A stretch of 64,000 nt of DNA from Pedobacter panaciterrae (GCF_013204795.1 NZ_JABMKW010000004.1:1-64000); one strand, 5' to 3'; counted from the first letter of the stretch, positions 28,180 to 37,127 are shown. Numbers and translations: made by a program. Notes: a model not told the origin generated them from the sequence alone.

Positions 28180-28614
28180 TTATCTGGTTAATAATTTCTG
28201 CAAAGGTTTTATACTGTAATTCACCTTGCCCTTCATAATATCTTCGGCATTGCCAAAGCGCGCATTCAAATACGTAATAACTAAATAGTCTCTGCCTTTA
28301 ACAAATGGCTCTTCAGGAACAAACACCACTTCCTCGCCATTAAGGCTTATTTGGCCCTTAACGGGCATTTCTTTTATAGCTGTATCTTTGTCAGATGGTG
28401 TTTGCAAAACCGAAACCACATCATAAAAAACAGAGTCGGCAACTGGTGCATTTTTAAGCTGCAAAAGCCCTGGTTGGTCTATATTACCAAACACAATAGA
28501 TGAACTGTCGGCCGAAAAACCTATCAAAAGTGGCTTACTATTTGTTGATGTACACGAACAAACAGATGAAATGGCACAAAATGCCATCAATATCCTAACA
28601 AAAATTTTAACCAT
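28180..28614 (-). CDS. Hypothetical lipoprotein
   Basis: A 144-residue protein with a signal peptide ending in SVCSC (lipobox Cys about 20). The mature part resembles an Ig-like or Big_5-type domain, as in KGQISLNGEEVVFVPEEPFVKGRDYLVITYLNARFG, where values are asserted as 'F.P..pf..g..Y.v' strands. No function is recognised. Divergent from the holin-like gene with 18 bases between start codons; it precedes rimP by about 200 bases but has a separate promoter context. Confidence 0.7.
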   Translation of the reverse strand: MVKIFVRILMAFCAISSVCSCTSTNSKPLLIGFSADSSSIVFGNIDQPGLLQLKNAPVADSVFYDVVSVLQTPSDKDTAIKEMPVKGQISLNGEEVVFVPEEPFVKGRDYLVITYLNARFGNAEDIMKGKVNYSIKPLQKLLTR

Positions 28615-28632
28615 AACACTAAATTAAGCTTT

Positions 28633-28980
28633 ATGAAACTAATTGTGGAAATTTTATTAATGGGTCTTGCAGTATTTCTGGGGGCCAAAATTGTACCAGG
28701 GGTACAGGTAGATGGTTATGGAGCTGCAATTATTGCGGCCATATTAATTGCGCTGGCAAATGCCACAATTGGTTTTATTTTGCGCCTTTTCACATTCCCA
28801 ATCAACTTCCTTACATTAGGATTGATGTCATTCATCATCACTGTTTTAATGATATTATTAGTTGATTACCTGATGGCTGGTTTTAATACTACCGGATTTT
28901 GGGCAGCAGCAATTTTAGCTATAGTAATTGCGTTGATTAAAGCAATATTTGGAGCTATTGCAGGTTCTGACAAGGATTAA
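28633..28980 (+). CDS. Phage-holin-4-like membrane protein (DUF360/YvlD type)
   Basis: A 115-residue inner-membrane protein with four hydrophobic segments. It matches the 'phage holin family' (mycobacteriophage holin 4 superfamily, YvlD-like): the start MKLIVEILLMGLAVFLGAKI and internal ALANATIGFILRLFTFPINFLTLG are typical. Despite the name, chromosomal copies are not phage-derived and their function is poorly known. It ends in a strong hairpin. Confidence 0.88.
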   Translation: MKLIVEILLMGLAVFLGAKIVPGVQVDGYGAAIIAAILIALANATIGFILRLFTFPINFLTLGLMSFIITVLMILLVDYLMAGFNTTGFWAAAILAIVIALIKAIFGAIAGSDKD

Positions 28981-28986
28981 ATTCAA

Positions 28987-29061
28987 AAAAAGAGTGTCCA
29001 AAAAGGTAAGATCGTCATCCTGAATTCATTTCAGGATCAAACCTTTTTAGACACTCTTTTT
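28987..29061. terminator. Long nested hairpin terminator carrying a GTCATCCTGA repeat
   Basis: AAAAGAGTGTCCAAAAAGGT pairs with ACCTTTTTAGACACTCTTTT, 20 bases with one mismatch. An inner hairpin ATCCTGAA / TTCAGGAT (29017-29036) sits at the tip within the sequence CGTCATCCTGAATTCA. The outer stem can terminate both the convergent genes. The tip is similar to palindromic repeats common in this phylum. Confidence 0.75.
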
Positions 29062-29068
29062 AAATTCT

Positions 29069-29533
29069 CTAAAGAATGCTTTGAAGATCAGCAGGAGAGT
29101 AATTTATAGATTTCAATGTCTTGTTATCTTTAGTTCTGTACACTAAAAACAACGAATCTTCCTTTTTAAAATAGGAATCACTATCATCTTTAGCCTTATA
29201 ATGGGCTATTGTTTGGTTAGCTTCTTCTTCAGACTTACATGCCTTGCTCATATTTGAACGGTGCACTTCATCAAAGAGATCTTTAAACTTATCTGCAAGT
29301 CCGAATTCTAAAATAGCACCGGCTAAAACATACTGTATATCGCATAAAGCATCTGCCACCTCAACCAGGTTATTGTCTTCAATTGCTTGTTGCAATTCCT
29401 TCACCTCTTCAACCAGCAACGAAACCCTTAAGTCACTTCTTTGTTTTGATGGAATAATTGGCGAATTCTCTATAGGGTGCTTAAATGTTCTGTGAAATTC
29501 GGCTACCTGATTCAATGAGTTTGACTCTTTCAT
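29069..29533 (-). CDS. MazG-like nucleoside triphosphate pyrophosphohydrolase
   Basis: All-alpha NTP pyrophosphohydrolase (PRA-PH/MazG-like), 154 residues. The metal motif E-x-x-E ... E-x-x-D is seen as LLVEEVKELQQAI followed by LVEVADALCDIQYVLAG. Such house-cleaning enzymes hydrolyse non-canonical NTPs to NMP and PPi. The C-terminal 50 residues (after YKAKDDSD) are outside the domain and rich in Lys, Asp and Ser. Substrate not assignable. Confidence 0.82.
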   Translation of the reverse strand: MKESNSLNQVAEFHRTFKHPIENSPIIPSKQRSDLRVSLLVEEVKELQQAIEDNNLVEVADALCDIQYVLAGAILEFGLADKFKDLFDEVHRSNMSKACKSEEEANQTIAHYKAKDDSDSYFKKEDSLFLVYRTKDNKTLKSINYSPADLQSIL

Positions 29534-29558
29534 GCTTTAATATTGATTTATATTTTTT

Positions 29559-29765
29559 TTAATTTTTTTCTTTTACGTGGTCGGCTAGTTCATATCCGCT
29601 TTGCTCACTTTTATCTTCTAAAAACAACAGTACTATTAATGAAATGATAGGAATAAGGAAGGAGATAAGAAACCAGAACCAAAACTTCCTGCCCATACTT
29701 TTCGCAAGTATCCCAGCCACAATTTGCGGGATTAACATAACGCATAAAAGGAGAATTTCGGGCAT
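29559..29765 (-). CDS. Small two-span membrane protein
   Basis: A 68-residue protein with two transmembrane helices (EILLLCVMLIPQIVAGIL and FWFWFLISFLIPIISLIVLLF) joined by a basic turn (AKSMGRK), and a charged tail. This fits small proteins of unknown function that are linked to pyrophosphohydrolases and similar genes only by position. The start ATG 29765 gives a compact protein. Probably inserted in the inner membrane. Confidence 0.6.
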   Translation of the reverse strand: MPEILLLCVMLIPQIVAGILAKSMGRKFWFWFLISFLIPIISLIVLLFLEDKSEQSGYELADHVKEKN

Positions 29766-29825
29766 ATTTCTTTATTTTTATAAACTCAATAAGCTTATAA
29801 AAACAAAGATAATGATTACGATTAT

Positions 29826-30965
29826 TTAACGGATAATCTCTCTGGAGATTACCATTTTTTGAATTTCAGAAGTTCCTTCGTAAATCTGGGTGATCTTAGC
29901 GTCACGCATCAATCGCTCAACATGATACTCTTTTACGAATCCATAACCGCCGTGTATCTGAACAGCCTCTACCGTTACATCCATGGCTACTTTTGAAGCA
30001 TACAGCTTAGCCATTGAGCCAGCAAGCGTGTAGGGTTGCCCCTGATCTTTTAACCATGCCGCTTTATAAACCAACATTCTTGCTGCTTCTATGCTGGTGG
30101 CCATATCTGCAAGCTTAAAAGCTATTGCCTGATGTTCTGCAATGGGCTTACCAAACGATTTACGTTGTTTAGCGTAGCTTAACGCCAGCTCATATGCTCC
30201 GGCTGCAATGCCAAGCGCCTGTGCTGCAATGCCAATTCGGCCTCCCTCCAGCGTTTTCATGGCAAACTTAAATCCAAACCCATCTTCACCAATTCTATTC
30301 TCTTTTGGCACTTTAACGTCGTTAAACATTAGAGAATGTGTATCAGAACCACGGATGCCCAATTTGTTTTCTTTTGGGCCAACCGTAAAACCTTCCATAC
30401 CCTTTTCTACTATAAATGCATTTATCCCTTTATGTTTTAATGCCTTATTTGTTTGCGCAATTACGAGGTATGTTGAGGCCGTACTACCATTGGTAATCCA
30501 ATTCTTGGTGCCATTTAGCAGGTAATAATCGCCTTTATCTTCTGCGGTTGTTTGTTGCGATGTTGCATCAGAACCTGCTTCTGGCTCCGATAAACAAAAG
30601 GCTCCGATCTTTTCGCCGGATGCCAAAGGCTTTAAATATTTTTCTTTTTGTGCCTCAGAACCGAACGCTTCTAAACCGTAACATACCAAAGAATTATTTA
30701 CAGAAACAACTACAGATGCCGATGCATCTACTTTAGACAGTTCTTCCATTACCAGCACGTATGAAACTGCATCCATACCGCTACCGTTGTATTTTTCTGA
30801 AACCATCATCCCTAAAAACCCCAGCTCGCCAAGCTTTTTCACTTGTTCTGCCGGAAATTTCTGTTGTTCATCTCTTTCAATAACTCCAGGCTTAAGTTCA
30901 TTTTGTGCAAAATCCCTTGCCGCCTGCTGAATCATCAATTGTTCTTCACTTAGTTGAAATAGCAT
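29826..30965 (-). CDS. Acyl-CoA dehydrogenase
   Basis: FAD-linked acyl-CoA dehydrogenase of 379 residues, catalysing alpha,beta-oxidation of acyl-CoA with an ETF acceptor. The signatures CLSEPEAGSDA (FAD/substrate contact), NGTKNWITNG and the C-terminal QIHGGYGFVKEYHVERLMRDAKITQIYEGT, which holds the catalytic Glu, are present. This combination is of the short/branched-chain (butyryl-CoA-like) type. Start ATG 30965 (MLFQLSEEQ) is preferred to a 5' extension to 30998 that adds 11 residues of unlike sequence. Confidence 0.94.
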   Translation of the reverse strand: MLFQLSEEQLMIQQAARDFAQNELKPGVIERDEQQKFPAEQVKKLGELGFLGMMVSEKYNGSGMDAVSYVLVMEELSKVDASASVVVSVNNSLVCYGLEAFGSEAQKEKYLKPLASGEKIGAFCLSEPEAGSDATSQQTTAEDKGDYYLLNGTKNWITNGSTASTYLVIAQTNKALKHKGINAFIVEKGMEGFTVGPKENKLGIRGSDTHSLMFNDVKVPKENRIGEDGFGFKFAMKTLEGGRIGIAAQALGIAAGAYELALSYAKQRKSFGKPIAEHQAIAFKLADMATSIEAARMLVYKAAWLKDQGQPYTLAGSMAKLYASKVAMDVTVEAVQIHGGYGFVKEYHVERLMRDAKITQIYEGTSEIQKMVISREIIR

Positions 30966-31020
30966 AATTATATATAATAAAAAAATACGTACAGCCAAAT
31001 TTAGTATTTCTCAACCAAAT

Positions 31021-31048
31021 TACTATGGTAGCATAGTATTATTTTTTA
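31021..31048. terminator. Small hairpin after panD
   Basis: TACTATG and CATAGTA form a 7-base stem with a GTAG loop, followed on the plus strand by a T-rich run. On the minus strand (panD) the T-run is poor, so the role is uncertain. Confidence 0.3.
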
Positions 31049-31063
31049 TAGTGTAATTACACC

Positions 31064-31414
31064 CTATTTTAGCAAATGGTTATTATCATCAGGAAAAACC
31101 AATATCGGGTGATATTTTTTCGCTTCTTCTATTGGTAAAGATCCGTAAGACATGATGATAAGAATATCACCCACCTGAACTTTACGGGCTGTAGCTCCAT
31201 TTAAACAAATGGTTCCTGTTCCTCTTTCTCCTTTTATTACATAGGTTTCAAAACGCTCACCGTTATTGTTGTTTACGATCTGCACTTTCTCGTTTGCAAT
31301 AATTTGGGCAGCATCCATTAGATCTTCATCAATGGTAATACTTCCAACATAATTCAGTTCTGCCTGTGTTACTTTAACACGGTGGATCTTCGATTTTAAT
31401 ATCTCGATAATCAT
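31064..31414 (-). CDS. panD: Aspartate 1-decarboxylase
   Basis: PanD (116 residues) makes beta-alanine from L-aspartate for pantothenate. It is a self-processed pyruvoyl enzyme: cleavage between Gly24 and Ser25 in [12 protein letters not shown] yields the pyruvoyl group; Lys9 and Tyr22 near the site are present. Second step partner panC lies directly upstream in the same orientation (45 bases), so beta-alanine supply and its use are co-expressed. Confidence 0.96.
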   Translation of the reverse strand: MIIEILKSKIHRVKVTQAELNYVGSITIDEDLMDAAQIIANEKVQIVNNNNGERFETYVIKGERGTGTICLNGATARKVQVGDILIIMSYGSLPIEEAKKYHPILVFPDDNNHLLK

Positions 31415-31459
31415 AATGCAAAGTTAGATAAAGTTTCTGAATGAATGATTTCCCGTTTT

Positions 31460-32299
31460 TCAGCTAAGTATCATATTATCGATAAGCCTTGTTTGCCCTA
31501 CTTTGGCAGCTACAAGAGCTATAATATTCTGATCATTTTTGTTTGTCTCAGGAAGTAATGTTTTTCCATCGGCAATTGTAAAATAGTCGAGCTCAACTCC
31601 GGGCGTTTCTTCAATTAACTGTTTAGCCTTTTCTAAAAGCTCGGGAATGCTTTTATTCTTGAAATTATCACTTACGTAGGTAAGCGCCTTGCTTAATACC
31701 AACGCATTTTTTCTGTCGGCAGCACTAAGATGTATATTTCTTGAACTCATGGCAAGCCCATCGTCTTCTCTTATAATCGGACAAGAAATGATTTGAACAG
31801 GAAGGTTGAAGTAGGCAACCATGTTTTGGATCATTAGCACCTGCTGGTAGTCCTTTTGTCCAAAAAACGCGACATCCGGGCTTACAGCATCAAACAGTTT
31901 TTTTACAATTTGGGTAACCCCTTGATAATGACCTTTTCTAAATTCACCCTCTAAAAGAAATTCGGCAGGGCCCAGATCAATATGCCATTTCTCTTCAGTC
32001 GGATACATCTCCTTTACCGAAGGCATGAATACCACATCACATCCGGCGTCTTTAAGCATAGCCATATCATGCTCTAGCGGGCGCGGATATCTCTCTAAAT
32101 CTTTAGGGTCCGTAAATTGGGTAGGGTTCACAAAAATACTGCAAACCACTATATCAGCCTGCTTTTGGGCCATCTTTATTAATGATACATGACCTTTGTG
32201 CAGCGCACCCATAGTTGGCACTAAAGCAATTTTCTGCTGGGCCAATTTAATTGGGCCAAGCAACGACTTTAACGCCGCAATAGTATTTAGTACTTCCAA
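31460..32299 (-). CDS. panC: Pantothenate synthetase
   Basis: PanC (279 residues) joins pantoate and beta-alanine using ATP. The nucleotidyl-transferase HIGH-type motif MGALHKGHVSL lies at residues 30-40; FGQKDYQQ and the AMSSRN motif (the KMSKS equivalent) follow. Full length. Cytoplasmic enzyme, co-oriented with panD. Divergent from the glycogen-synthase-like gene with about 150 bases between them. Confidence 0.97.
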   Translation of the reverse strand: MEVLNTIAALKSLLGPIKLAQQKIALVPTMGALHKGHVSLIKMAQKQADIVVCSIFVNPTQFTDPKDLERYPRPLEHDMAMLKDAGCDVVFMPSVKEMYPTEEKWHIDLGPAEFLLEGEFRKGHYQGVTQIVKKLFDAVSPDVAFFGQKDYQQVLMIQNMVAYFNLPVQIISCPIIREDDGLAMSSRNIHLSAADRKNALVLSKALTYVSDNFKNKSIPELLEKAKQLIEETPGVELDYFTIADGKTLLPETNKNDQNIIALVAAKVGQTRLIDNMILS

Positions 32300-32374
32300 A
32301 CCAGCTTATAAAATTTCAGGGGGCAAAGTTGGTTATTTATCTATTCCCAACAAAACATCTTGCGTATTATATTG

Positions 32375-32402
32375 ATAAATGTTATTATTTTGCTTACCTT
32401 TG
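32375..32402 (+). promoter_or_regulatory. Candidate promoter of the GT5-like gene
   Basis: TACCTTTG (32395-32402) matches the Bacteroidota -7 element, and ATTG at 32371-32374 lies 20 bases upstream in the -33 position. Distance to the ATG is about 45 bases. Confidence 0.4.
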
Positions 32403-32452
32403 CCCCTTGATAATCTTTTCTTTAACATAAATTTTTATTTACGAATATGGAG

Positions 32453-33277
32453 ATGGCCAAAACGAAGCTACTGATTGTTACACACGAGATGTCGCCTTTC
32501 CTTGAACTCACAAAGATTTCAGAAATTACCCGTCAGTTACCTCAGGCAATGCAGGATAAAGGATTTGAAATCCGTATTTTAATGCCAAGGTTTGGAAACA
32601 TTAATGAAAGAAGGAACAGATTACACGAGGTTATTCGTCTTTCGGGCATGAACATCATTATTGATGACAATGATAACCCGTTAATCATTAAAGTTGCCTC
32701 AATTCCGGCAGCAAGGATGCAAGTTTACTTTCTGGATAATGAAGATTATTTCCAACGCAAGTATGTCTTTAGGGATAAGGAAGACAAGTTCTACGCTGAT
32801 AACGATGAAAGAACAATTTTCTTCTGTAAAGGTGCACTTGAAACTGTTAAAAAATTAGGCTGGTCGCCAGATATCGTTCATTGCCATGGCTGGATGACAT
32901 CCTTAGTACCTGCGTACATTAAAACTACTTACAAAAACGATCCTACTTTTAAAAATTCAAAAGTGGTGTATTCAATTTATGAGGACTGTTTCTCTGAAAC
33001 AATGAATACTGATCTGTACAAAAAAGCAGTAATGAACTCTATGACTGTTGAGGATACTAAAGTATTTGAAAAAGCAGATTGTAGTGCCTTGCATATTGGA
33101 GCAGTAACGTATTCTGATGCAGTAGTTTTAGCTGATGAAAACATCAATGCTGATGTGTTAAAATTTGTTAAAGATTCTAATAAGCCAACTTTAGCTTTTA
33201 ATTTAACCGAAAATTTCGAAAACTTCTACTCATTATATGAAGAAATTTCGGATGAAGAATTGGTTTCAATAGCTTAA
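32453..33277 (+). CDS. Reduced glycogen-synthase-like protein (GT5 N-domain only)
   Basis: About 274 residues, homologous only to the N-terminal domain of bacterial glycogen/starch synthases (usually near 480 residues). The family's KTGGL donor motif after EMSPF is replaced by LTKIS, the HxHDW block has become HCHGWMTSLVP, and the donor-binding C-domain is missing, so it is unlikely to be an active synthase. The gene is followed 18 bases later by a DUF4270 lipoprotein. ATG 32453 or 32447 (two residues longer) are both possible. Regulatory or structural role is inferred. Confidence 0.75.
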   Translation: MAKTKLLIVTHEMSPFLELTKISEITRQLPQAMQDKGFEIRILMPRFGNINERRNRLHEVIRLSGMNIIIDDNDNPLIIKVASIPAARMQVYFLDNEDYFQRKYVFRDKEDKFYADNDERTIFFCKGALETVKKLGWSPDIVHCHGWMTSLVPAYIKTTYKNDPTFKNSKVVYSIYEDCFSETMNTDLYKKAVMNSMTVEDTKVFEKADCSALHIGAVTYSDAVVLADENINADVLKFVKDSNKPTLAFNLTENFENFYSLYEEISDEELVSIA

Positions 33278-33295
33278 ACTCAGGTATTCTAAAAT

Positions 33296-34741
33296 ATGAA
33301 ATTTATAAAACTAGACTTATTGACCCTGTTGATAGGTCTTTTTCTTTTTGCATCTTGTAAAGATGCCAATACTATCGGCCTTACACCTGATGGCGACTCT
33401 CCTATTAAAGGTATTTTAGACAATACCGTTCTGGTTGATTCCAAAACTGTTCTTGATTCAGCTACTGCATCAATTGGATTGGCAAGACATCCTTTGGGTT
33501 ACATTACCGGAGATGCTACTTTTGGAACTACCGAAGCAAGCCTTTCTATGACGGTAAGCCTTCCTTCAACTAGTTATAGCTTTGGAGGAATACCAACTGT
33601 AGATTCGGCAGTACTCGTTTTGCCTTACTCAACTCAATTTTATGGTGATACAACAACTTCGGTTTATAGCCTTAATGTGCACCAGCTTAAAGATGACCTC
33701 TCTTTGCAAAAGGTCTTTTTAAGCAACAAAGTATGGCCTGTAGAAACTGAGGTGGTAGGCTCTCTTACCACTAAGATAAAGCCAAAAACACCTTTTAAAA
33801 TTACTGATATCGTAACAGGAAAACCTGATACGCTTAAGGCTGTTGTTCCTCAATTAAGGATAAAGCTTAGTAATTCATTTATTCAGGAACACATTTTAAA
33901 TGTAGATTCAGCACTAAGAGCAACAAACACTAAATTCTCAGCAGTATTTAAAGGTCTGCAGGTAAGTGTTAACAAGACCTCATCAAGTGGCCCTGGAGGT
34001 GTAATGTTTATTAATTTTGGCGGAACTGATGCTAATCTTCAAATTTATTACAAAAAACAGGTAGGAACAAGTGTTGTAGAGAAAGATACTGTAGCCGTTA
34101 ATTTCCCTATTTCATCAAGTTCAGGCCCTATTGCGGCAACGGTTAAGCATGATTACACCGGAACACCTGTTAAAGCACAATTAGATGCGCCAACGGCATC
34201 TTTTGACGTTACATATTTGCAAGCACTTTCTGGCGTAAGGAATAAAATTTCTTTCCCTGATCTAAAAGCTTTTGTAGACAAGGTAAAGGCTGGAAATGCA
34301 GATGCACGTGTAGTAATTAACAGGGCAGAATTGGTTGTTAATCTTAAAAGCGGAACAGATGTATCGCCATGGAATGCTGCTCAGCGGCTATCTCTTTACA
34401 GACTTGATATAGCCGGTCAGAGAGCAAATATTCCTGACAACGAAGGCCCTACACAAGCCAATCCGACACCACCCGCTACCTATGCAGGCTCTGAAGCAGC
34501 ATTTGGTGGATTCTATGACACGGTTAACAAAAGATATATATTTACAGTAACTAGTTACCTGCAAGCTCTGATTGACAACAAGACTGTCGATTATGGTACT
34601 TACCTGGCACCTAGCTCACTTACTGAGTACAATGTTTTCCCTTCTTTAACTTCCGGTGCAAGGTCAATCATAAACACTGCAACCCCGGCTACGGGCGAAA
34701 AAGGCATTAAGTTAAACATCTATTATACCAGAATTGACTAG
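33296..34741 (+). CDS. DUF4270 lipoprotein
   Basis: Predicted outer-membrane lipoprotein of 481 residues, lipobox LFASC at about residue 21. The pattern SKDANTIG...P following the Cys and the later DSAVLVLPYS..GD and SLYRLD segments fit DUF4270, a Bacteroidota family of unknown function with beta-sandwich character. It follows the GT5-like gene with 18 bases between, and a hairpin separates it from glmS. Surface exposure is probable but not shown. Confidence 0.8.
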   Translation: MKFIKLDLLTLLIGLFLFASCKDANTIGLTPDGDSPIKGILDNTVLVDSKTVLDSATASIGLARHPLGYITGDATFGTTEASLSMTVSLPSTSYSFGGIPTVDSAVLVLPYSTQFYGDTTTSVYSLNVHQLKDDLSLQKVFLSNKVWPVETEVVGSLTTKIKPKTPFKITDIVTGKPDTLKAVVPQLRIKLSNSFIQEHILNVDSALRATNTKFSAVFKGLQVSVNKTSSSGPGGVMFINFGGTDANLQIYYKKQVGTSVVEKDTVAVNFPISSSSGPIAATVKHDYTGTPVKAQLDAPTASFDVTYLQALSGVRNKISFPDLKAFVDKVKAGNADARVVINRAELVVNLKSGTDVSPWNAAQRLSLYRLDIAGQRANIPDNEGPTQANPTPPATYAGSEAAFGGFYDTVNKRYIFTVTSYLQALIDNKTVDYGTYLAPSSLTEYNVFPSLTSGARSIINTATPATGEKGIKLNIYYTRID

Positions 34742-34769
34742 CTAAATTTATTTATACACTATTGTGTTT

Positions 34770-34807
34770 ATATCCTCCGAGATCATTAATTTCGGAGGAT
34801 ATATTTT
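34770..34807 (+). terminator. Terminator between DUF4270 gene and glmS
   Basis: TATCCTCCGA (34771-34780) pairs with TCGGAGGATA (34792-34801), followed by ATTTTTTA. The stem is perfect with an 11-base loop and a T-run on the plus strand. Confidence 0.8.
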
Positions 34808-34822
34808 TTAAACCCAGTATGT

Positions 34823-36661
34823 ATGTGTGGAATAGTTGGTTATATCGGTCACAGAGAAGCGTGGCCAATAGTTATTAAAGGACTAAAAAGATTAGAATAC
34901 CGCGGATACGACAGTGCTGGTATTGCGCTTATTTCTGATGATGGATTAAACATCTATAAAAAGGCAGGAAAGGTTACAGAACTGGAGAACTTTGCTGCAG
35001 GTAAGAATTTATCTGGCACAGCGGGAATTGGCCATACCAGATGGGCTACCCATGGAGCCCCTTCCGATAGAAACTCGCACCCCCATACATCCAACAATGG
35101 CAAGCTTACTATAATTCACAACGGGATTATTGAGAACTATGCTACACTCAAAGAAGAGCTAATAACCAGGGGCCACGACTTTAAAAGTGATACCGATACC
35201 GAAGTTCTGGTACACTTAATTGAAGAAATTTATAAAAACGAAAAGATAGATCTGCTGGAAGCTGTTCGACTGGCCTTACGTGAGGTTAGTGGAGCTTACG
35301 CAATTGTTTTGATGGACGAAGAGCATCCAGATCAACTGATCGCTGCAAGAAAAGGAAGTCCAATGGTTATAGGAGTTGGCGATGGAGAATACTTTATTGC
35401 TTCGGATGCCACGCCTATTGTTGAGTACACCAAAAATGTGATCTACCTGAACGATAATGAAATTGCATTTATTAAACGCGATGAGTTATTGATAAAACGC
35501 CTGGATAATGTAGTACAAACACCTTATGTTCAAGAGCTCGAGTTAAAACTTGAGATGCTCGAAAAAGGTGGGTATGAACATTTCATGCTAAAAGAGATCT
35601 TTGAGCAGTCGCGCTCAATCAGAGATTGTATGAGAGGCCGTATCTATCCAAACGAAGGTAAAGTACAACTGGGCGGAATAAAAGAATATGCCGACAAGCT
35701 AAAAAATATTGATCGTATAATTATTGTTGCCTGTGGCACTTCATGGCATGCTGGTCTTGTAGGTGAGTATTTGATTGAAGAATATGCAAGAATCCCTGTA
35801 GAAGTGGAATATGCATCAGAATTTAGATACAGAAATCCAATAATTACTGAAAAAGACATCGTGATTGCCATTTCTCAATCTGGAGAAACAGCAGATACAA
35901 TGGCCGCAATTGAAATGGCCAAAGAGAGGGGTGCGACGATTTTTGGTGTATGTAACGTTGTGGGCGCCTCCATACCACGATTAACACATGCCGGTGTTTA
36001 TACACATGCCGGACCTGAAATTGGAGTTGCTTCAACCAAAGCCTTTACTGCTCAGGTTACGGTGCTTACTTTAATGGCTTTTTATATGGCTCAGCAAAAA
36101 GGTACGCTTACCAATTCAAAATTGGTTGAACTACTTACCGAGTTAGATTGCATCCCAGATAAAATACAAGTGGCGCTTGAATCTAATGATCTTATAAAAG
36201 AAATTGCCGAGAAATTTAAGGATTCAAGAAATTGCCTATTCCTTGGCAGGGGAAGTGGTTTCCCTGTAGCGCTGGAAGGAGCTTTAAAGCTCAAGGAGAT
36301 CTCTTACATCCATGCCGAGGGATATCCGGCTGCCGAGATGAAACACGGCCCCATAGCGCTTATAGACGAGGAAATGCCAGTAGTTGTTATCGCCACTAAA
36401 AATTCATCTTACGAGAAAGTAATCAGCAATATCCAGGAAGTGAAGGCCAGAAAAGGAATTGTCTTGGCGATAGTCACCGAGGGAGATGTTGAGGTTAGAA
36501 AAATGGTAGATTATTGTATAGAGATACCTGATGCCAGTGAGGCATTCTTACCATTACTGGCCACAATACCGCTTCAATTGCTATCTTATCATATCGCAGT
36601 ATTAAGAGGCTGCAATGTAGACCAACCGAGAAATCTGGCTAAATCTGTTACTGTGGAGTAA
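34823..36661 (+). CDS. glmS: Glutamine-fructose-6-phosphate transaminase (isomerizing)
   Basis: GlmS (612 residues, full length) makes glucosamine-6-phosphate, the first step to UDP-GlcNAc for peptidoglycan and LPS. The N-terminal glutaminase starts with catalytic Cys2 (MCGIVGYIGHREAW), the fructose-6-P binding SIS domains carry CGTSWHAG, SQSGETADT and a C-terminal ...NLAKSVTVE ending that closes the active site. No riboswitch is apparent upstream; a hairpin ends the preceding gene only 15 bases before the ATG. Confidence 0.97.
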   Translation: MCGIVGYIGHREAWPIVIKGLKRLEYRGYDSAGIALISDDGLNIYKKAGKVTELENFAAGKNLSGTAGIGHTRWATHGAPSDRNSHPHTSNNGKLTIIHNGIIENYATLKEELITRGHDFKSDTDTEVLVHLIEEIYKNEKIDLLEAVRLALREVSGAYAIVLMDEEHPDQLIAARKGSPMVIGVGDGEYFIASDATPIVEYTKNVIYLNDNEIAFIKRDELLIKRLDNVVQTPYVQELELKLEMLEKGGYEHFMLKEIFEQSRSIRDCMRGRIYPNEGKVQLGGIKEYADKLKNIDRIIIVACGTSWHAGLVGEYLIEEYARIPVEVEYASEFRYRNPIITEKDIVIAISQSGETADTMAAIEMAKERGATIFGVCNVVGASIPRLTHAGVYTHAGPEIGVASTKAFTAQVTVLTLMAFYMAQQKGTLTNSKLVELLTELDCIPDKIQVALESNDLIKEIAEKFKDSRNCLFLGRGSGFPVALEGALKLKEISYIHAEGYPAAEMKHGPIALIDEEMPVVVIATKNSSYEKVISNIQEVKARKGIVLAIVTEGDVEVRKMVDYCIEIPDASEAFLPLLATIPLQLLSYHIAVLRGCNVDQPRNLAKSVTVE

Positions 36662-36669
36662 CAGATTTA
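36640..36669. terminator. Terminator hairpin overlapping the glmS stop codon
   Basis: TAAATCTGTTAC (36640-36651) and GTAACAGATTTA (36658-36669) form a perfect 12-base stem with a 6-base loop; the stop codon (36659-36661) is inside the stem. It lies between convergent glmS and ssb, so could serve both. Confidence 0.65.
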
Positions 36670-36684
36670 GTTCTTTATATTTAG

Positions 36685-37113
36685 TTAGAAAGGCAAATCA
36701 CCTGAAGCGTCGCTTGGATCAATGTAATCCGTTTCGCTTTTTGGCGTACTATTCTCGCCCGTAGATGGGGTTTGTTCAAAATCACTCTTTCTGCCCAGAA
36801 TTGTAAAATTCTCTGCAACTACTTCTGTAACATACTTCTTTACTCGCTCTTTGTCTTCAAAAGAGCGGGTACGAAGCTTACCTTCAATATACACCAGTTT
36901 GCCCTTTTGCAAATACTTTGAGGCTACTTCTGCTAAACCTCTCCACAAAACAATATTATGCCACTCTGTTTGCTCTATTCTTTTGCCATCTTTGTTATAC
37001 GTCTCTGATGTTGCCAATGGGAAACTTGCTACGGTTACACCTCCATCTAAATGTCTGACTTCAGGATCTTTTCCTAAATGTCCTACTAAAATAACTTTGT
37101 TAATACCTGACAT
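36685..37113 (-). CDS. ssb: Single-stranded DNA-binding protein
   Basis: SSB (142 residues) with an N-terminal OB fold (VILVGHLGKDPEVRHLDGG, WHNIVLWRGLAEVASKYLQKGKLVYIEGKLR) and a short disordered Ser/Thr-rich linker ending in the acidic tip DLPF. Such a tip recruits replication and repair proteins. It forms an operon with mutY upstream (14-base gap), linking ssDNA protection to base excision repair. Confidence 0.95.
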   Translation of the reverse strand: MSGINKVILVGHLGKDPEVRHLDGGVTVASFPLATSETYNKDGKRIEQTEWHNIVLWRGLAEVASKYLQKGKLVYIEGKLRTRSFEDKERVKKYVTEVVAENFTILGRKSDFEQTPSTGENSTPKSETDYIDPSDASGDLPF

Positions 37114-37127
37114 GAATTCTGATTTAT

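Noticed and set aside
28633..28980. Prophage remnant suggested by the 'holin' label
   Set aside because: This family is chromosomal and no phage genes surround it.
34742..34822. glmS ribozyme-type riboswitch upstream of glmS
   Set aside because: Only 80 bases are available, mostly a terminator hairpin; no glmS ribozyme core motif.
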